Source: Leptodontidium sp. MPI-SDFR-AT-0119 (lineage: Eukaryota; Ascomycota; Leotiomycetes; Helotiales; Leptodontidiaceae). Taken from it: a stretch of DNA of 64,000 nt. The notes under the pieces were generated by a model that was given only the letters and a program-made list of their open reading frames with translations, was not told the origin of the DNA and did not search any database. The position numbers were made by a program, and so were the translations under genes. Shown piece by piece: positions 30,863 through 42,729 of the stretch. Where the stretch lies: assembly GCA_020726505.1 (NCBI GenBank), contig JAHLEZ010000012.1, positions 682,001 through 746,000 on the forward strand, read 5' to 3'. Position 1 is the first letter of the stretch. The number at the start of each line of letters is the position of its first letter.

Positions 30863-32855
30863 CGCTACTAACCCCAGGTTCGCAAGTTCTTGTGTTCGTT
30901 TTCTTGCACAAGGCTTCCCATACACCAGATTTCTCACACAAGTCAACCCACCTCGGTTTACGAACGAGATCTCTGTACTATTTTGCTTCGATTGGCAAAT
31001 ACTCCTAGCCGCAGCTTATATTTATCGCTACGTGGTAATAGAAGACGTGGCGGAGAAAGTTGAAAGTATTAAGAAACGACTCAATGGACTGGTCGAAAAT
31101 TTCAAGACATTATTCAGCAGCAGGAATAAAGACCACCGCTCAACCCATACGAACACGCAGCCGAGTTAGATAGCGCAACTCTACAAGTCCCTAGATAATA
31201 TTTCTGCAGACTTGCGAACTGTCAAGGCGACGCTCAGCACACGTACACCGAGCGGCAACGGCCTTTCGCAGACTGATACCATGGCGAATGCTATGATGGA
31301 AATCGAAACACAAAATGATGCTCCCACACAAATCCTATGTGAACTAACGCCCCCAGCTGTCACGGAGAGCCGAGGGAAGGCACACCCGCTCTGTGAGGAA
31401 GGTCGCGATCCGCATACGAGAACGACAATTCACTTAGAGGCCCAGGGTCAAGTACCACCTGCAGAAACACAATCCAGTGAAGCGGTGCGTCCGCTACGGA
31501 AGCCTACAGCTACTCACAATCGGCTCTCCCGAACAAACACGAAAGCTACCTCAAAAGCGCTAAACGAGCCTTCAGCCGTTACTGAGAGAAAGAGGAAGGC
31601 CACACAGACCGAGATCCAGCTAAGTAAGCCCAAAGTTGCGCCCTAAATCAGTATCCTCTCGGACGCAGTACGCGGGAAGGAGGCATTCCACCGCTTACGC
31701 ACTTTAGTTCGCAGCTGGAGAGACCGGTCAACGCCGTTATTTAAAGTCAACAAGGACAATAAACCTGCCGTATAACTTGTGCGAGTGATTAGCTTCGGAG
31801 AGGAAAGATCACCGCTTATTAAATTCTTGAACCGCTTCGCGAAAGTTAAGCTAGCCGATGTAATAGACAGCGGAAAGGCAGGCCGTAGCTCTACAGATCC
31901 AGAGAGTCTTAACGAGCTCATAGATAGGCTGAAGTAGGCGCGAACGAAACGGAACCGCACGCGTTTACATAATTACCTTAAAGAAGGCCGGCGGTGAAGA
32001 AGGCTGTGTGGCAATTTCGACGGCCTCTTGTGTCTCATTCCACCGAATCGAGAAGATAGGGGAGCCGCTCAAAGGATATCCGGCCGTACATATTACGAAC
32101 TAAACCAACACAATATACAGCAGTTCCACTCGCTATTAAGCTCCGACTAGTCTATGCCTCTATCTCAAATTGGAAACACCCTCCAAATGTCGATTTAGCA
32201 AAATATAGAGGTTCCAGAATTCGAATGAGAGAGCGAGGATCCCCTGGAACTCGATCAGTTATCCGCCAAGGAGCTAGCTCCCTTTATAAAGAAGTTCCAT
32301 TCGATAGAAAAGAACGAGGTCGCGAAATATGAATGGCCGAAACCCGATTGTTGGCCCTAGGAATAGCCTAGATCCCCTAGCTGGGTTCCCCCTTCTGATA
32401 CTCGATGTAATCTCTGCGACGAAGGAGATTGTAATTGCATTGTTTTATACTTGCCTCGGACTCGACCTCGAATCAGTAACGAGCCTGGAAAGGGCCAAGG
32501 CGTTCGAGCGGTTAATATATACAGAAAAGACTAAATCTTAGGGGAGCTTCTTGGAGAGTTTGTGCCTCTTGACACATTTAATAATAGCTGGACTATAGAA
32601 TTCAAAAGGCCTGATCTTGGTGACGAGCCTGTCGCGCAGATTTATTCGAAAAAGATAGGAAATTAGGTTCGGAAAGTTAACTACTCGTGTAATCCTTCAG
32701 TAGAGTTCAAGGTAATGAAGATATCTAAAATGTGGAGACAGATGATTATTACAGTTAAGGACATATCACACGACGAGGAAGTAATTACCTTTTATAGAAC
32801 GAATTTTCTACGAGGGCAAGGAAAGAGCTATGCTTGCAGTATATGTAGTAGATAG
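30863..32855 (+). pseudogene. SET-domain lysine methyltransferase-like gene, RIP-decayed
   Basis: A single reading frame runs from the promoter to TAG 32853-32855 with about a dozen TAG/TAA/TGA and no frameshift. The N-terminal half is hydrophilic with a predicted coil (KVESIKKRLNGLVENFKTLF). The C-terminal part shows a Cys-rich lead-in (CNLCDEGDCNC at about 32400-32440), KGQGVRAVNIY, LGELLGEFVPLD, then VRKVNYSCNPSVEFKVM (NHSC motif with His to Tyr, CAC to TAC), DISHDEEVITFYR (the YG motif with Gly to Arg) and a post-SET-like CSIC. This is the SET fold, which binds S-adenosylmethionine and methylates lysine. Both motif substitutions are RIP-type transitions. The coding start and any introns at the 5' end are unresolved. 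Confidence 0.7.
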
Positions 32856-32879
32856 ACGTTAGTATAGATAAGAGAGAAA

Positions 32880-35539
32880 TTCGATTAGACCCAGACTCGC
32901 TGTGTGCACGAGCCATAATAAGAAAATTTCCTACGGTAGCCCGTGCACACCCCACCGTGAGCTTCCAATCAATACCGGAATCGATCGTCTTCCTCTAACA
33001 GAGCTAGAAGATCCCCTCACACCCTTAGCCTGCCTTGCGCGTTAAGAGACGCGCCTTTATTACTTATCTAGATACTATCGTAGGTTTTCCTTATATAGCT
33101 AATCTCATCATTAGCAACGCCTAACTCGTCCTTTGGGATCTAAATGACGGGACGAGCCGAAGTTAGAGCTTTATCTTTAGGCTCCGATTAAGATATATCA
33201 GGCAAAACTACTAATCTCTTCAGCATTCCTCGATGCCTTTGGCTCCGCTATGCCTTACCTTCAATGCCAACTTAATCCGCTGGCTGCTTAATAACCTTCG
33301 CAAACGGCAGCCAGTGTAGCTTATGTCTATGGCTCAAGGTGCAATGAAATAACCCCGTCAATAATGTAGCGAATATCATAATTATTGCTTGCGCAGTGTA
33401 TGCAGCTTTGCTGTCCGTGTCGCGCACAAGAAAGAACAATCTAATTAAGCACAGTTCTATAAAATAGACGCCTGTGAATAGCTGGCGTATTACAGTAAGG
33501 TAAAACAGACCACTAGGAGTGAGACCCGGTTCCGTGAGTATCAGTAAATAAGATCGACAAAGCAACCAAAGAACCCCAAAGTAGATAATACTAAAGACCA
33601 GAATAAGAGGGGCAATCACTAAATAAATAATGCCTAGAGGAATGTCAGTCGAACTCTAACCTACAAACTAAGAAACGAACCTATACAAGTAACATTCGTG
33701 AGTACCGGTATAAACGTTCCCCAGTTCTGTAGGCCTAAATTTTGGCCTCTTGCCCACTTTTCTCTAGCCGTCTTGTCGAATAGAAGGGAAAAAACGAATA
33801 CAGACAGAAGCCTATTGACTTCTACGAGGGTCGAGACAACCGTCGTAAATGTATATATCAAGATGTAAGAGAAGAAGTAATTACATGCCTTAGGCAGATT
33901 CTGAGCAAGGACTACCGGGGTCGACGTGATGTTATCTTTTAAGTCTCCAACGAGAGTTGTGATGCCTGCTAAGAGGGAAACAGTAAAGAAAACCTACACA
34001 AACAAGAACGTATAATAGTAGATCTAAACGTGGTTTTCAACAACTTAACGCGAATAATATCCTTGTACATTCGCAAGCAGGCGTATTACGACTGGGACCG
34101 CGGCAGTAATCAGGGCTAGCATTGCGAGAGGCAGAACTCCTTAAATAACCGCTACTAACCAACTTAGGATTAAATCGATCTATCGCAGCCATAGCACTAC
34201 CTTAACCAGGTATTCGATCTGAGAAATCGACCCTATAATTGTAACAGGGAATGCGAACCCAAGGGTAAGCAAGGCGACGAGGAAATAGACAACGGACGTT
34301 CGGATGTAATGCTGCCACCAGCTGATCGACATATTACGCCAAATTATATCGGTTGCCACAGTTCCCTGCTTAAGCGTCCATGTGGGGGGAACTCAAGCCT
34401 TGAGTGCCAGAGCCGCAAGCGGTATTAAGAGGGCTCTATTAAAATACACCAAAGCTGAGTTTATCGGAGGAAACTCCTTCAGGTGGAGTTGATACCAATC
34501 GATCTCGAGATTGTGTCGCGCAACTTCTACACAGAGATAATGGATAGCATCCACGCGAGGCCCCAGAAGAGGTATGGCCGGCAGCCATGGGGAGAGTGAG
34601 AGTCGCATGAACGGGCGATCGTTGCGATGCAGGTACTTCATCCAAGGAGGCAAAGATGTGCTATTATCGTCAGGGTTGTTACCCTCCACTCGCTGAAGAA
34701 ACTTCCTTTAATGATTTGCCTTTATTATAAGCGTAGTCTCTGCAGCCTCCAGCTTCCTTATCAATGCGTCTCGACGGCACAGTTTCGTGCATAAACTAGA
34801 AAAATCCCGATTTATCGTTACTCCATATACGCCCCCACTAATGTTACGAAAACGTCGCTTGATTTTATTGGCGGAGAGCTACTTTGCTAAAGTGGAGGTA
34901 AGGAGGAGACATAATCCTTTGCAGCCGTCCTATTTAAAGTTACTTTAGAGTCTAGTATAATCCAAGAGTTCACTCTGAATAGTGTAACAGATTGAAATAA
35001 TAACAAATATAGCAAGTACCAGGTGAACCCAGTACCTCCCTATGTACGAAAGACCAATATTAGAATAGCTTAAGCGATCTAATCCTCGAACACCTCCAAG
35101 TTTATTCCTGCTATTAATTATATTTAATGGAAGAAGTACTGGCAGTATTACTAGTCCAAGAACAATAAAAATCTTTAATATAGTCTATAAATATCGGTCG
35201 AAGAGGTAGTTTTAGAACCCTGACGCATGTTTCAACTCGGGGTCCAGAATTGGCGAGAAGAGCATCCGCAGTTGTAGCAGAACTGGCTTCTATTTCGTAT
35301 CCAGGACCTGACGTGCTCGTTAGTGACTTTAGATTAATATAGTTGTCTTAAACATTCACTAAGAAAACCTACTAGTACTCAGGACATTTCCATTTGAGAA
35401 GTATATACGCCATAAGCCCTAATGCAAGGATTGCTCCGGATATTATAAGAGATGCGAGGAAGGTGGCTAATGACTCGCCCTAGGAACTCTGCGCTTTCCC
35501 AGCAGCTTAATCTAAAACATCGTTAACCCTACTACTCAT
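32880..35539 (-). pseudogene. CSC1/RSN1-type (DUF221) calcium-permeable channel gene, RIP-decayed
   Basis: ATG at 35539; first membrane helix LATFLASLIISGAILALGLM at about 35400-35500. A cytosolic block at 34393-34689 has LHRNDRPFMRLSLSPWLPAI, PRVDAIHYLCVEVARHNLEI and FNRALL, the signature before the 7TM core. Helices follow at 33661-33861 (YTFTTVVSTLVEVNRLLSVF) and 33272-33619 (PLILVFSIIYFGVLWLLCR, LTVIRQLFTGVYFIELCLI). The C-terminal tail resumes as ARPVI-stop-IPKDELGVANDEI to about 32880. Intact relatives are stress-gated cation channels of the plasma membrane or vacuole. Many TAG/TAA at Gln/Trp positions; several stretches between blocks are out of frame, probably introns. It converges on the SET relic. 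Confidence 0.7.
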
Positions 35540-36004
35540 AGTTGGAAGTGAATAGGAGTGTAGATAGGAAGGAAACCCGTAAGTCGACTATAACTTATAA
35601 AGAGACCAGGGATAATAGTTCTCATAAAGCTAACCTTCCGAGACCACCCTAAGGATGTATTATATAATTCGCTAACGCTGAAACGCAGCGGTTATTAGGC
35701 CATCTTATTACTGCCCCTAATGATTATAGACCATATATATGTTGCCTCCTTAATAACCCCACATAATTATTGCAAATGTGGGAAATTTCAAGCGATAGCA
35801 GATTCGGCGTGACCGCCGACCTCTCGATAGTATATTATATAAACAGGCTGTGTTTTTCGCTGCCTTATTACTCTGCCTTAAGACGGATGAATTTTAAGTC
35901 GCCCAAAAAAACTTTAGTATTCGTAAGAAAGCTGGTCAAATTGTAAGCTTTAGATATAAGTGATACCTAAACGAGGATCCTGAATCGGAATTTCAGAGCA
36001 GGAA
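35540..36004. other. Gene-free decayed sequence
   Basis: Upstream of the channel relic; TpA-rich, no supported frame. Confidence 0.4.
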
Positions 36005-36470
36005 GTCAGAGATATCATCATCACCAATGTCCACAATCTTCACACCAAGACCTCCAATATCCTCATCGTCGATTTCCACCTCCGACTAAAGAGAGTTGTC
36101 ATCAGAATCTTCACTCTCCTCTTCGTCAAATCCATTCTCACTCAAACTTTCATAGCCAATGCCCATGGCCTCGCCTTCGCTCCGCACTTCATCAGACTCG
36201 CCTCTATTAATATCCCTAACACCCACGTCCATATACTTGACCCCTTCATCATCTGTCTCCACTTCGTCATCTACATATTCGCTATCTTTAGACTCTAATA
36301 ACGAAGTGTCGCCATCGGTCATAAACTATAAAGCTGCCCGACACCTGAGACTCTCTAAATCCTTAAGACCTACCCACAGGTCTACTGTCGAAACATTAGG
36401 TTTGTCTATATTGCTAGTGACAAGACATAGTACTATTCTGTTAGTATACTCTAAAAGGACTAAGGGGCCT
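36005..36470 (-). pseudogene. Acidic C-terminal part of an unknown gene, RIP-decayed
   Basis: The minus frame contains VSTVDLWVGLKDLESLRCRA, then a strongly Asp/Glu-rich open stretch (36322-36086, for example DDEVETDDEGVKYMD) and, past one TAG, more acidic sequence ending near 36005. Further upstream (to about 36900) fragments such as WNNLCDEKRTWEKKGRLL are protein-like but I cannot join them. Family unknown; an acidic tail suits a nuclear protein. Confidence 0.35.
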
Positions 36471-37488
36471 ACTTACCTTCGTTACTAAGCCTTACTTAAA
36501 CTAGTAATATCATAAGATTAATCAAGCAATCTATATTAAACCCTATATCGTTAACTAATAAACGCCCCTTTTTCTCCCACGTTCGCTTCTCATCACAGAG
36601 ATTATTCCATTCAAACAAAACATCTCTATCGACAAGTGAGTATTCAAGGCTGCCCTCGTCGAATTAGGCTTAAAGAAGCTTATTAATACAATGCCACGAG
36701 TAGCTATGTCCCTCCATAATACCGTGTAGCTCAAGAAGCACTTATTACTTTAATAGATTCTCTACCCAGAGGACTTGTCGCACTGCCCACCTTTCAAGGT
36801 CGTGGAGGGTATCGTTGTCGTGTATCATATTATCGAGTGGTTAGGCAGTTTCTATTCGGATTCGAATCACAACTAGCTTTAAGTAAAGGCAAAGAGAATC
36901 TCGGATTGTCTTGCATTTTTATATCAGATATCTAATACTCCGGTCGGTTAACTTAGCGCTTAACGCTAAGTGTTGCAAGCGAGTCGTCAAGGGCCTGAAT
37001 TTTCAAGTGGGGCAAGACTCGTTTAAGATTACCACCAGGTAAGTCGTCACTGCCCTCAACTCAAGGCGGGTCAGCGAATAACCACCTCGCCAGTCTCAGT
37101 ACGACCGTTAAATCAGGTTGACCACGCCGGCAAGTCGCAACTTTAACACAATATTATTATGGGGCAGACTTTTGAAAGTCAATTTATGTTTTCTTGCGAA
37201 AATCGGCCAAGACTAGTGTTTTCTGGAGCTTGGGTTGTAGATGTTGAAGTATCTTTTATAAGGTTATAGAGGACATACACATAGTTTATACCAACGGTAC
37301 TAGAAGATTATTCAGCTGATAGAAGGTCTTCTCAATCTTTTATATTAAAACCTCTACAATCTATTCTATACTTCACAGACGACTCCCGATGTCTATTTCG
37401 ACCACCTTACTCCCGAAAACAGAAATTCGTGTACTAAAATTATTAGCTAAGATAGTTAAGAACACGACCACTCGAAGTTGTTGGCTAA
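36471..37488. other. Mostly gene-free; hairpin at 36951
   Basis: Decayed sequence, possibly containing the lost 5' half of the acidic gene. An inverted repeat ACTTAGCG-CTTAA-CGCTAAGT lies at 36951-36971. Confidence 0.35.
36951..36971. repeat. Short palindrome (8-bp arms, 5-bp loop)
   Basis: ACTTAGCG and CGCTAAGT are perfect reverse complements around CTTAA. No gene adjacent; significance unknown. Confidence 0.5.
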
Positions 37489-38990
37489 CTAGCCGGTCAC
37501 AATGACCACTAACGTTACGTAATGCGTTGTTACTAGTAGAGTAATCGTTATATATAATATAAGAACAGAATCGCCGAGGTTTTCACCCGCCGTAGGTAAT
37601 GCCAGGTCATTCTTTAAAGTCAAAGACGAAAGTGCGCCAGTCGAATTGGCTAGTGATACTATGGCGTTAGCTGTTAGTTTTGTTGAGGAAACTGGGATAC
37701 AACCCTCTCCTAGCATACCTGCCCAAAGATTGTCATAGACCGAATCAAGATAGACCAATTAGTTCGAGACGACCCGCAAGTCACTAAGAACCCGAACTGT
37801 GTTCTTAATTAAGCTCTTATCCCCTAGCCTATCTACGCTGCCCTCCTACTACATAATACCACCAAGTTTCATCTGCTGAATCCAGGTGGCCTTTTGCTTC
37901 CCCGCTATAATAGTGTCGTAACTAATTAACTCCCTTGTCGTAGTATCATAACTATAGCTCGCGCCGGACGCGTTATCGTAGTTCTCAACCGCTCCTCTTA
38001 ATAAAAGGTCTTTATAATCGTAAATACCAGCCTCCCAGGTACCCTTACCAACGCCATTAAATGGTTTTCCGAGACTATTAATTGCACCGAAAGATCGACT
38101 ATAGATAGGAATGCCAAGGACAAGTTTATCTAAGCTAACATTTTGGGACAGATAGTATTTAATGGCTGTCTGAGTGTCAAAGGGGGTCACAGCCGAATCG
38201 CTTGTAGATCTAAAGAGGTTGGCTTAATAGGAAGCTAGAGTACTCCAAGGACCGGCATAGTCCCAGGCCATGAGATTCTAAAAATTAACGAACTTGTCCA
38301 TGTCCGCAATATATATTGTCTAGTAGTTAGTAGGCCCGGCTAGGCATGCAACTGTTAGTTGGAAGTGATATAGTGGGCTAAGCGAGTGCCCATAAGCGTC
38401 TAGTGCCTCCCTAATGTTTTAAAAGAGGAGAACTATATTTCCAGCCTCAACATGATCTACTGGGAATTCCCAATCAATGTCAAGGCCGTCGAGTCCGAGA
38501 TTTTTAACCAGTGTGACAGCAGTTAAGGCAAACGCTGTGCGACCTGACACTGTCAATGCTGGCGCGGCAAAATTTGCTAAGTAGCTCGAGCCACCAATAG
38601 AGAGAAGTACTTTGAGATAACGGTTCTTCTTCTTCATAAGATATAACTACTTAAGGCAGCCATAAATATTAGTTCCTGCCTCACTTGGAGAATCCTCGGG
38701 AAAGGGGGTGTCTGTATCGGCCCAAGCATCGGACAAGTACTTAACTTACAGTATTAGCGGGATCTCTGATAATTAAAGGAATCTTGAAAGAAGCTTATTA
38801 GCTAGACTCACACCTCCCCAGTGTCCGGCTTTATATTAGCAAAGGCATAGAAGATGTGCGTCAAATTGTTTACTAGGAGGTCTTACGGGTTGAACTTTTT
38901 GTCATAGATCGCCTTATCAAGACTTTAGCGAGAACACTAACAATCGACGATGAAATATACTAATTAGCATAATATACTACTGAGCGAAAG
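37489..38990 (-). pseudogene. GH18 chitinase, RIP-decayed
   Basis: Order along the minus strand: NLTHIFYAFANIKPDTGEV (about 38820-38880) before a GTGTGAG donor; AWADTDTPFPEDSPSEAG and NIYGCLK before a TAG; the open block 38637-38419 with [18 protein letters not shown] and the catalytic [10 protein letters not shown] (catalytic Glu kept); then the block 38190-37849 with LGIPIYSRSFGAIN, GTWEAGIYDYKDL and the substrate-binding end KLGGIM before a stop where Trp is expected; then a C-terminal block to 37489. This is the arrangement of a fungal GH18 TIM barrel that cleaves chitin beta-1,4 bonds. Stops at Gln/Trp sites interrupt it. The signal peptide region was not resolved. Confidence 0.75.
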
Positions 38991-39339
38991 GTTATACTGT
39001 TGCTAGCGGCCGGTGTAGTGCCGCAAGTGGCCAGCTTGCAACACAGGGAGAATAATATAATAAAGTTTGTCTAAAACATTATAGGCAAGACGAGTGGGTG
39101 CAATCGACTTTATTCTGGGCAGATCATAGTATAAATACATTAATAATGTGGATTAAGCGAGGTAGAGACCGAAGTTATCACCTCCACTTCCTACTGGCCA
39201 CCCGTATCGCCCCTTGTGGAACGAGCTTTGATTACAACAGGTTTCAGCGACAAAGAAAGAAAATAAGCGAGGTTTTAGTTACGAGCTATGTGAGTCACAT
39301 ATCTTCAACCTCGCCTGCCTAGGATTCTCTCCTCCACTC

Positions 39340-40042
39340 CCTCCACCGGTGTTACATGTCCGCCTTTCAGCTCTCAGAACCAGGATCTAGCCACGAGCCC
39401 AAGTCCTCTGCCCGATGCCCTTCCTGGCCCACAATATGCGCTCCTATATTCTCCGCAAGCTATTTTAGAAGTGCTTTCACAGTCTCGCCCATATCCAGCG
39501 TCCAGCGCAGGAGCTGCGTATAGTTGGATTTAATTGTGTACAGCTCCGAATTTGCCGTCTAAAACTGGCCTTTCACTGTTACCAGCTCCCTAGGTATTGT
39601 CAGTCCGTACGCTAGCTCGGGAAAGGCTATACTACCTTTTTACTTCCTGTAGCCTACAACGTATAAGTAATTATCAACAAAACGATACAGCGACTCACGC
39701 GTCCCGGAGTTCTTTCACCTCTTTCTTAATAGCTTCATTCGACTCTTCGATGGGCAAATTGTAACTTTAGGGAGCAAGCTGATCTGGCGAGAGCATCTCG
39801 GTGTCCAAATAATACGGCAAATCGTGGTTAAAGGAGGCGTTGTTCTAGACGTCCTGAGGTGCCATGATTAGGCTGTCGATGCTGGAGCTCGCAAAGATCT
39901 GTGAGTCTTGAGCCAGCGTTTCTAGGTCCGAAAAAAGAATTTGGCTCCAGAAATCAAGATCCGAAGGGACTGCTTGAACGTTAATTGACAGTGTAGCGTT
40001 AGAACTATCGCACTAACTACCGTCATCTGTGGAGTTCTCCAT
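39340..40042 (-). pseudogene. Hypothetical regulatory-type protein, RIP-decayed
   Basis: ATG 40042 opens MENSTDDGS then TAG, CDSSNATLSINVQAVPSDLD, FWSQILFSDLETLAQDSQIF, LPYYLDTEMLSPDQLAP and EESNEAIKKEVKELRDA up to a GTGAGT donor near 39700; after an intron ending CTACAG the frame continues in phase as KGSIAFPELAYGLTIPREL and SNYTQLLRWTLDMGETVKAL. Stops are TAA/TAG/TGA at Gln/Trp sites. The acidic N-terminus and amphipathic segments resemble a transcriptional regulator, but no DNA-binding domain is visible. Family unknown. Confidence 0.45.
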
Positions 40043-40286
40043 AGCGTCGTGAGGATATGCACTGTATTGATGTTAGCTATGGACCTTAAATGTACCTCGT
40101 CGCATTTAAGTCGGTCCGTAGGTACCCTTTTAAACCTATTGAAGATGAATGACACTAGTCTTCCACGTATTACCGCGACTGCTGACAGGGACGAAATCTA
40201 GCCAACGCCACTCCACTACTTCCCTGAAGGTTATACCCTCTGATGAGTGATAGTCTAAGCGGCTAAGCAAGCCCCACTCGATGCAA

Positions 40287-40312
40287 GGGGGGGTTTTTTT
40301 TTTTTTTTTTTT
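40287..40312. repeat. G7-T19 homopolymer tract
   Basis: Seven G followed by nineteen T on the plus strand (A19C7 on the minus). Could be the oligo(A) end of a retroposed sequence inserted on the minus strand or a simple-sequence tract; no target duplication recognised. Confidence 0.7.
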
Positions 40313-40679
40313 CCTCTTTCCGAGGGATCTTCATTAGTCTAGCCGGAAGCGCTTGCCGCTCTACTATATCAAGTCCACGAGACTGCCCGGATTAAGGTGG
40401 TGTTAATTATCTCCTACCAAAGCCATGTCTAATCAACGACTTACCTAGTCCGATTCAGAGAAATCCTTACTAGTCAGCCTTCAGCATAGACTGCTAATAG
40501 CCACGGTTAAGGATCTCACACAAGCTTTCAACGTGAGCAACCACCGGGAGAGAAGCACCACTGCAGTCAGAACAAAGTTACGGATACTAGGCATGTCACG
40601 TAGACCGCAATGTTTGTGCAAAATCCCTGTTTATATTTATAAAGGCTAATGATAGAAAGTCAGTGTTACATTTCCGACG

Positions 40680-41290
40680 ATGCCAGCGACTTTAAGGGAT
40701 TTAGCCTTGCCAAAAAGATCAAAAGGCTCGTGCGATGCTCTATCCCCTCAATCTTAAGCTAACTATCAGAACAGCCAGTTTCAAGATTTCGATAAAGCTA
40801 GCGAAACCACTTTAACGCGACCGCCCGCTCGTAAGAGATCCCTTTCTCAAACCGTCTCTAAAAACTAATTCTTCGTTAGGCATAGTATGAATGGGGTGTT
40901 CTTGAGTTAGGTGTCTTCCTTCCACTTCATCCCCTCCTTGCAGAGGCTCGACAGTACACAGCCAGGCCACAGACGCCCAGGTATCCTGAAGACTTATACG
41001 TAGCGCTTCCATAGTTATCAACACTTAGAAAAGATACTATATCGAAATTGAAGTGTACAGAGAAGGACAAATTGGCATTGCAGCAGTACATGGAGTACCT
41101 TAGAAGTTGGAAAGCAAAATCGACAGCACCGAGATTTTCACCCGATATAAAATAAGGAAGTCAGGGCGTACAAGATCCAGTATATAAACAGAGAATATAA
41201 ACTTACCTGTAAATATATCTTTAAATCCATGAATTTGCAATTTATAGTGCACACTGCCCCTCAACAAGTGGTGGCACGTCATCTCATATA
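40680..41290 (+). pseudogene. Possible decayed hypothetical gene
   Basis: From ATG 40680 one frame stays protein-like: MPATLRDLALPKRSKGSCDA, then TAA, QFQDFDKASETTLTRPPARK, RSLSQTVSKN, TAA, and further segments with few stops (TAA/TAG/TGA) to about 41290. No domain recognised. The low number of stops over 600 bp is suggestive, not proof. Confidence 0.3.
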
Positions 41291-41641
41291 ATCATAGACA
41301 TTCAAACACTATAGTTATACTTGAACGTAAGTGGGTTATCTAGGCCCCACATAGTAAAACAATAAATAATTAAGTATAACCAAACCCGGGCCAAACCAAG
41401 CGATAATACCCACTAGGGTAATTTAGGTATAAAATAATCGAAATTCCGTCGAGCATACCTAGCACCACTAAGGTAATTAGTTTCTAAATATATTATCCAG
41501 TTCTATACTTTAAACGCAGACACTTCTTAATGTCTCAACAAGCCCCCTCAGTAAGCTCTTTTAGAAACGTGGGCGAAGGTGGCCATTAACAGCCGTCAGG
41601 TGTTCGCTACTTAGTGTGAGATATACATAGGAAGGTCATCA

Positions 41642-42352
41642 TGGGATTTCTTACAAGACTTCTACCTAAGGGTGGAAGCAGTAAAAAATCACACACGAAG
41701 GTTAAAGAAGGATCTCTATAAAGCTCAAACAATTATATACTATTACCAAAATACTCTCGCTCAGTGCGAAGCGTCTCTATCCTCTAGCTGGGAGGTTCTC
41801 AATGAGGAGCGTCGAAATCACCAAGTATACCAAGAGGCCCTTATATTTGAAAGCCAGAGACAAAAAGAGACGATAGCTTTACTTAAACGGATACTCAAGG
41901 AGGCCATATTAAGTAGCGAGGCTACAGAGATTCTCGGTAGCCGGCTTACCACAGCGCCAAAAGCTGCAGTCTACCAAACGACGCCGACATTTAAGGGTTC
42001 CCTGATAGAGGCTGCCCTAATCGCCAAGACCTTAACAGAGAGCGGGACATCAACTTCTGTGGAACAACAGAACGAGTCAGCCCAGCGACTCCTGCCCTCC
42101 TTAGTTCCCGGATCGCATCAGCTAGGTGAGCGGGAGAGCCAGACTGCCACTCGAATCTGCAGCACTGCAATGTCAAACCAAAATCAACAAGACGGTTCGG
42201 GATCCGCTCGTAGCGGCTCATATACTACAAGTAAGACACCGAATGTCTACGCTTGTACAGAATCTGCACAAGTCACCGAAAGCAAGAAAATCGCGCAAAA
42301 CAGCGTGCGGGAGTCGCCTTTGAGAAGAACACGCTTCGCCGATGTATACTAA
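41642..42352 (+). CDS. Hypothetical coiled-coil protein, open 230-codon frame
   Basis: An uninterrupted frame ends at TAA 42350-42352; it is open back to about 41642 (WDFLQDFYLRVEAVKNHTRR) without an ATG at its 5' end, so an upstream exon or a lost start is likely. The N-terminal half is a predicted coiled coil (KDLYKAQTIIYYYQNTLAQC, NEERRNHQVYQEALIFESQR); the C-terminal half is Ser/Thr/Gln-rich and low-complexity with a basic end (LRRTRFADVY). It is one of the few stop-free frames in the RIP zone. Function unknown. Confidence 0.4.
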   Translation, partial: WDFLQDFYLRVEAVKNHTRRLKKDLYKAQTIIYYYQNTLAQCEASLSSSWEVLNEERRNHQVYQEALIFESQRQKETIALLKRILKEAILSSEATEILGSRLTTAPKAAVYQTTPTFKGSLIEAALIAKTLTESGTSTSVEQQNESAQRLLPSLVPGSHQLGERESQTATRICSTAMSNQNQQDGSGSARSGSYTTSKTPNVYACTESAQVTESKKIAQNSVRESPLRRTRFADVY

Positions 42353-42729
42353 ACGAATCGCCAGATCTGAGCGTTCCTTCAATGGAGGGATTGGTCCGGT
42401 TTTGACATTACCTAGATATGTCTTGGAACGCTAGTAGTTTGAAATAAAGTTTCGATTTGAGGTTGATGGATGCGATGATTCTTGTGCGATAGCTAGTATT
42501 CTCATGTCCGGATTTGCCCTAACAAGGCAACTTTTAACCCTAATCTCTGCGTAGAAATCCCTCGGTAAATCCTCCTCCAATGCCTAACCGCCACCATCAT
42601 CCCTTTTTCTCATTAATGCTGGCTTACTAAGAGCTCTAGAACCGGGTTAACATCAACACGCAGCAGAATTTCTCCCAATCGTGTCATCGAGCAGTTTTAG
42701 TCCCACCCCTTGATCACCTCGCTTCGAGC
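42353..42729. other. Gap between two coiled-coil units
   Basis: No gene seen; AT-rich spacer likely including 3' and 5' flanks of the neighbours. Confidence 0.35.
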
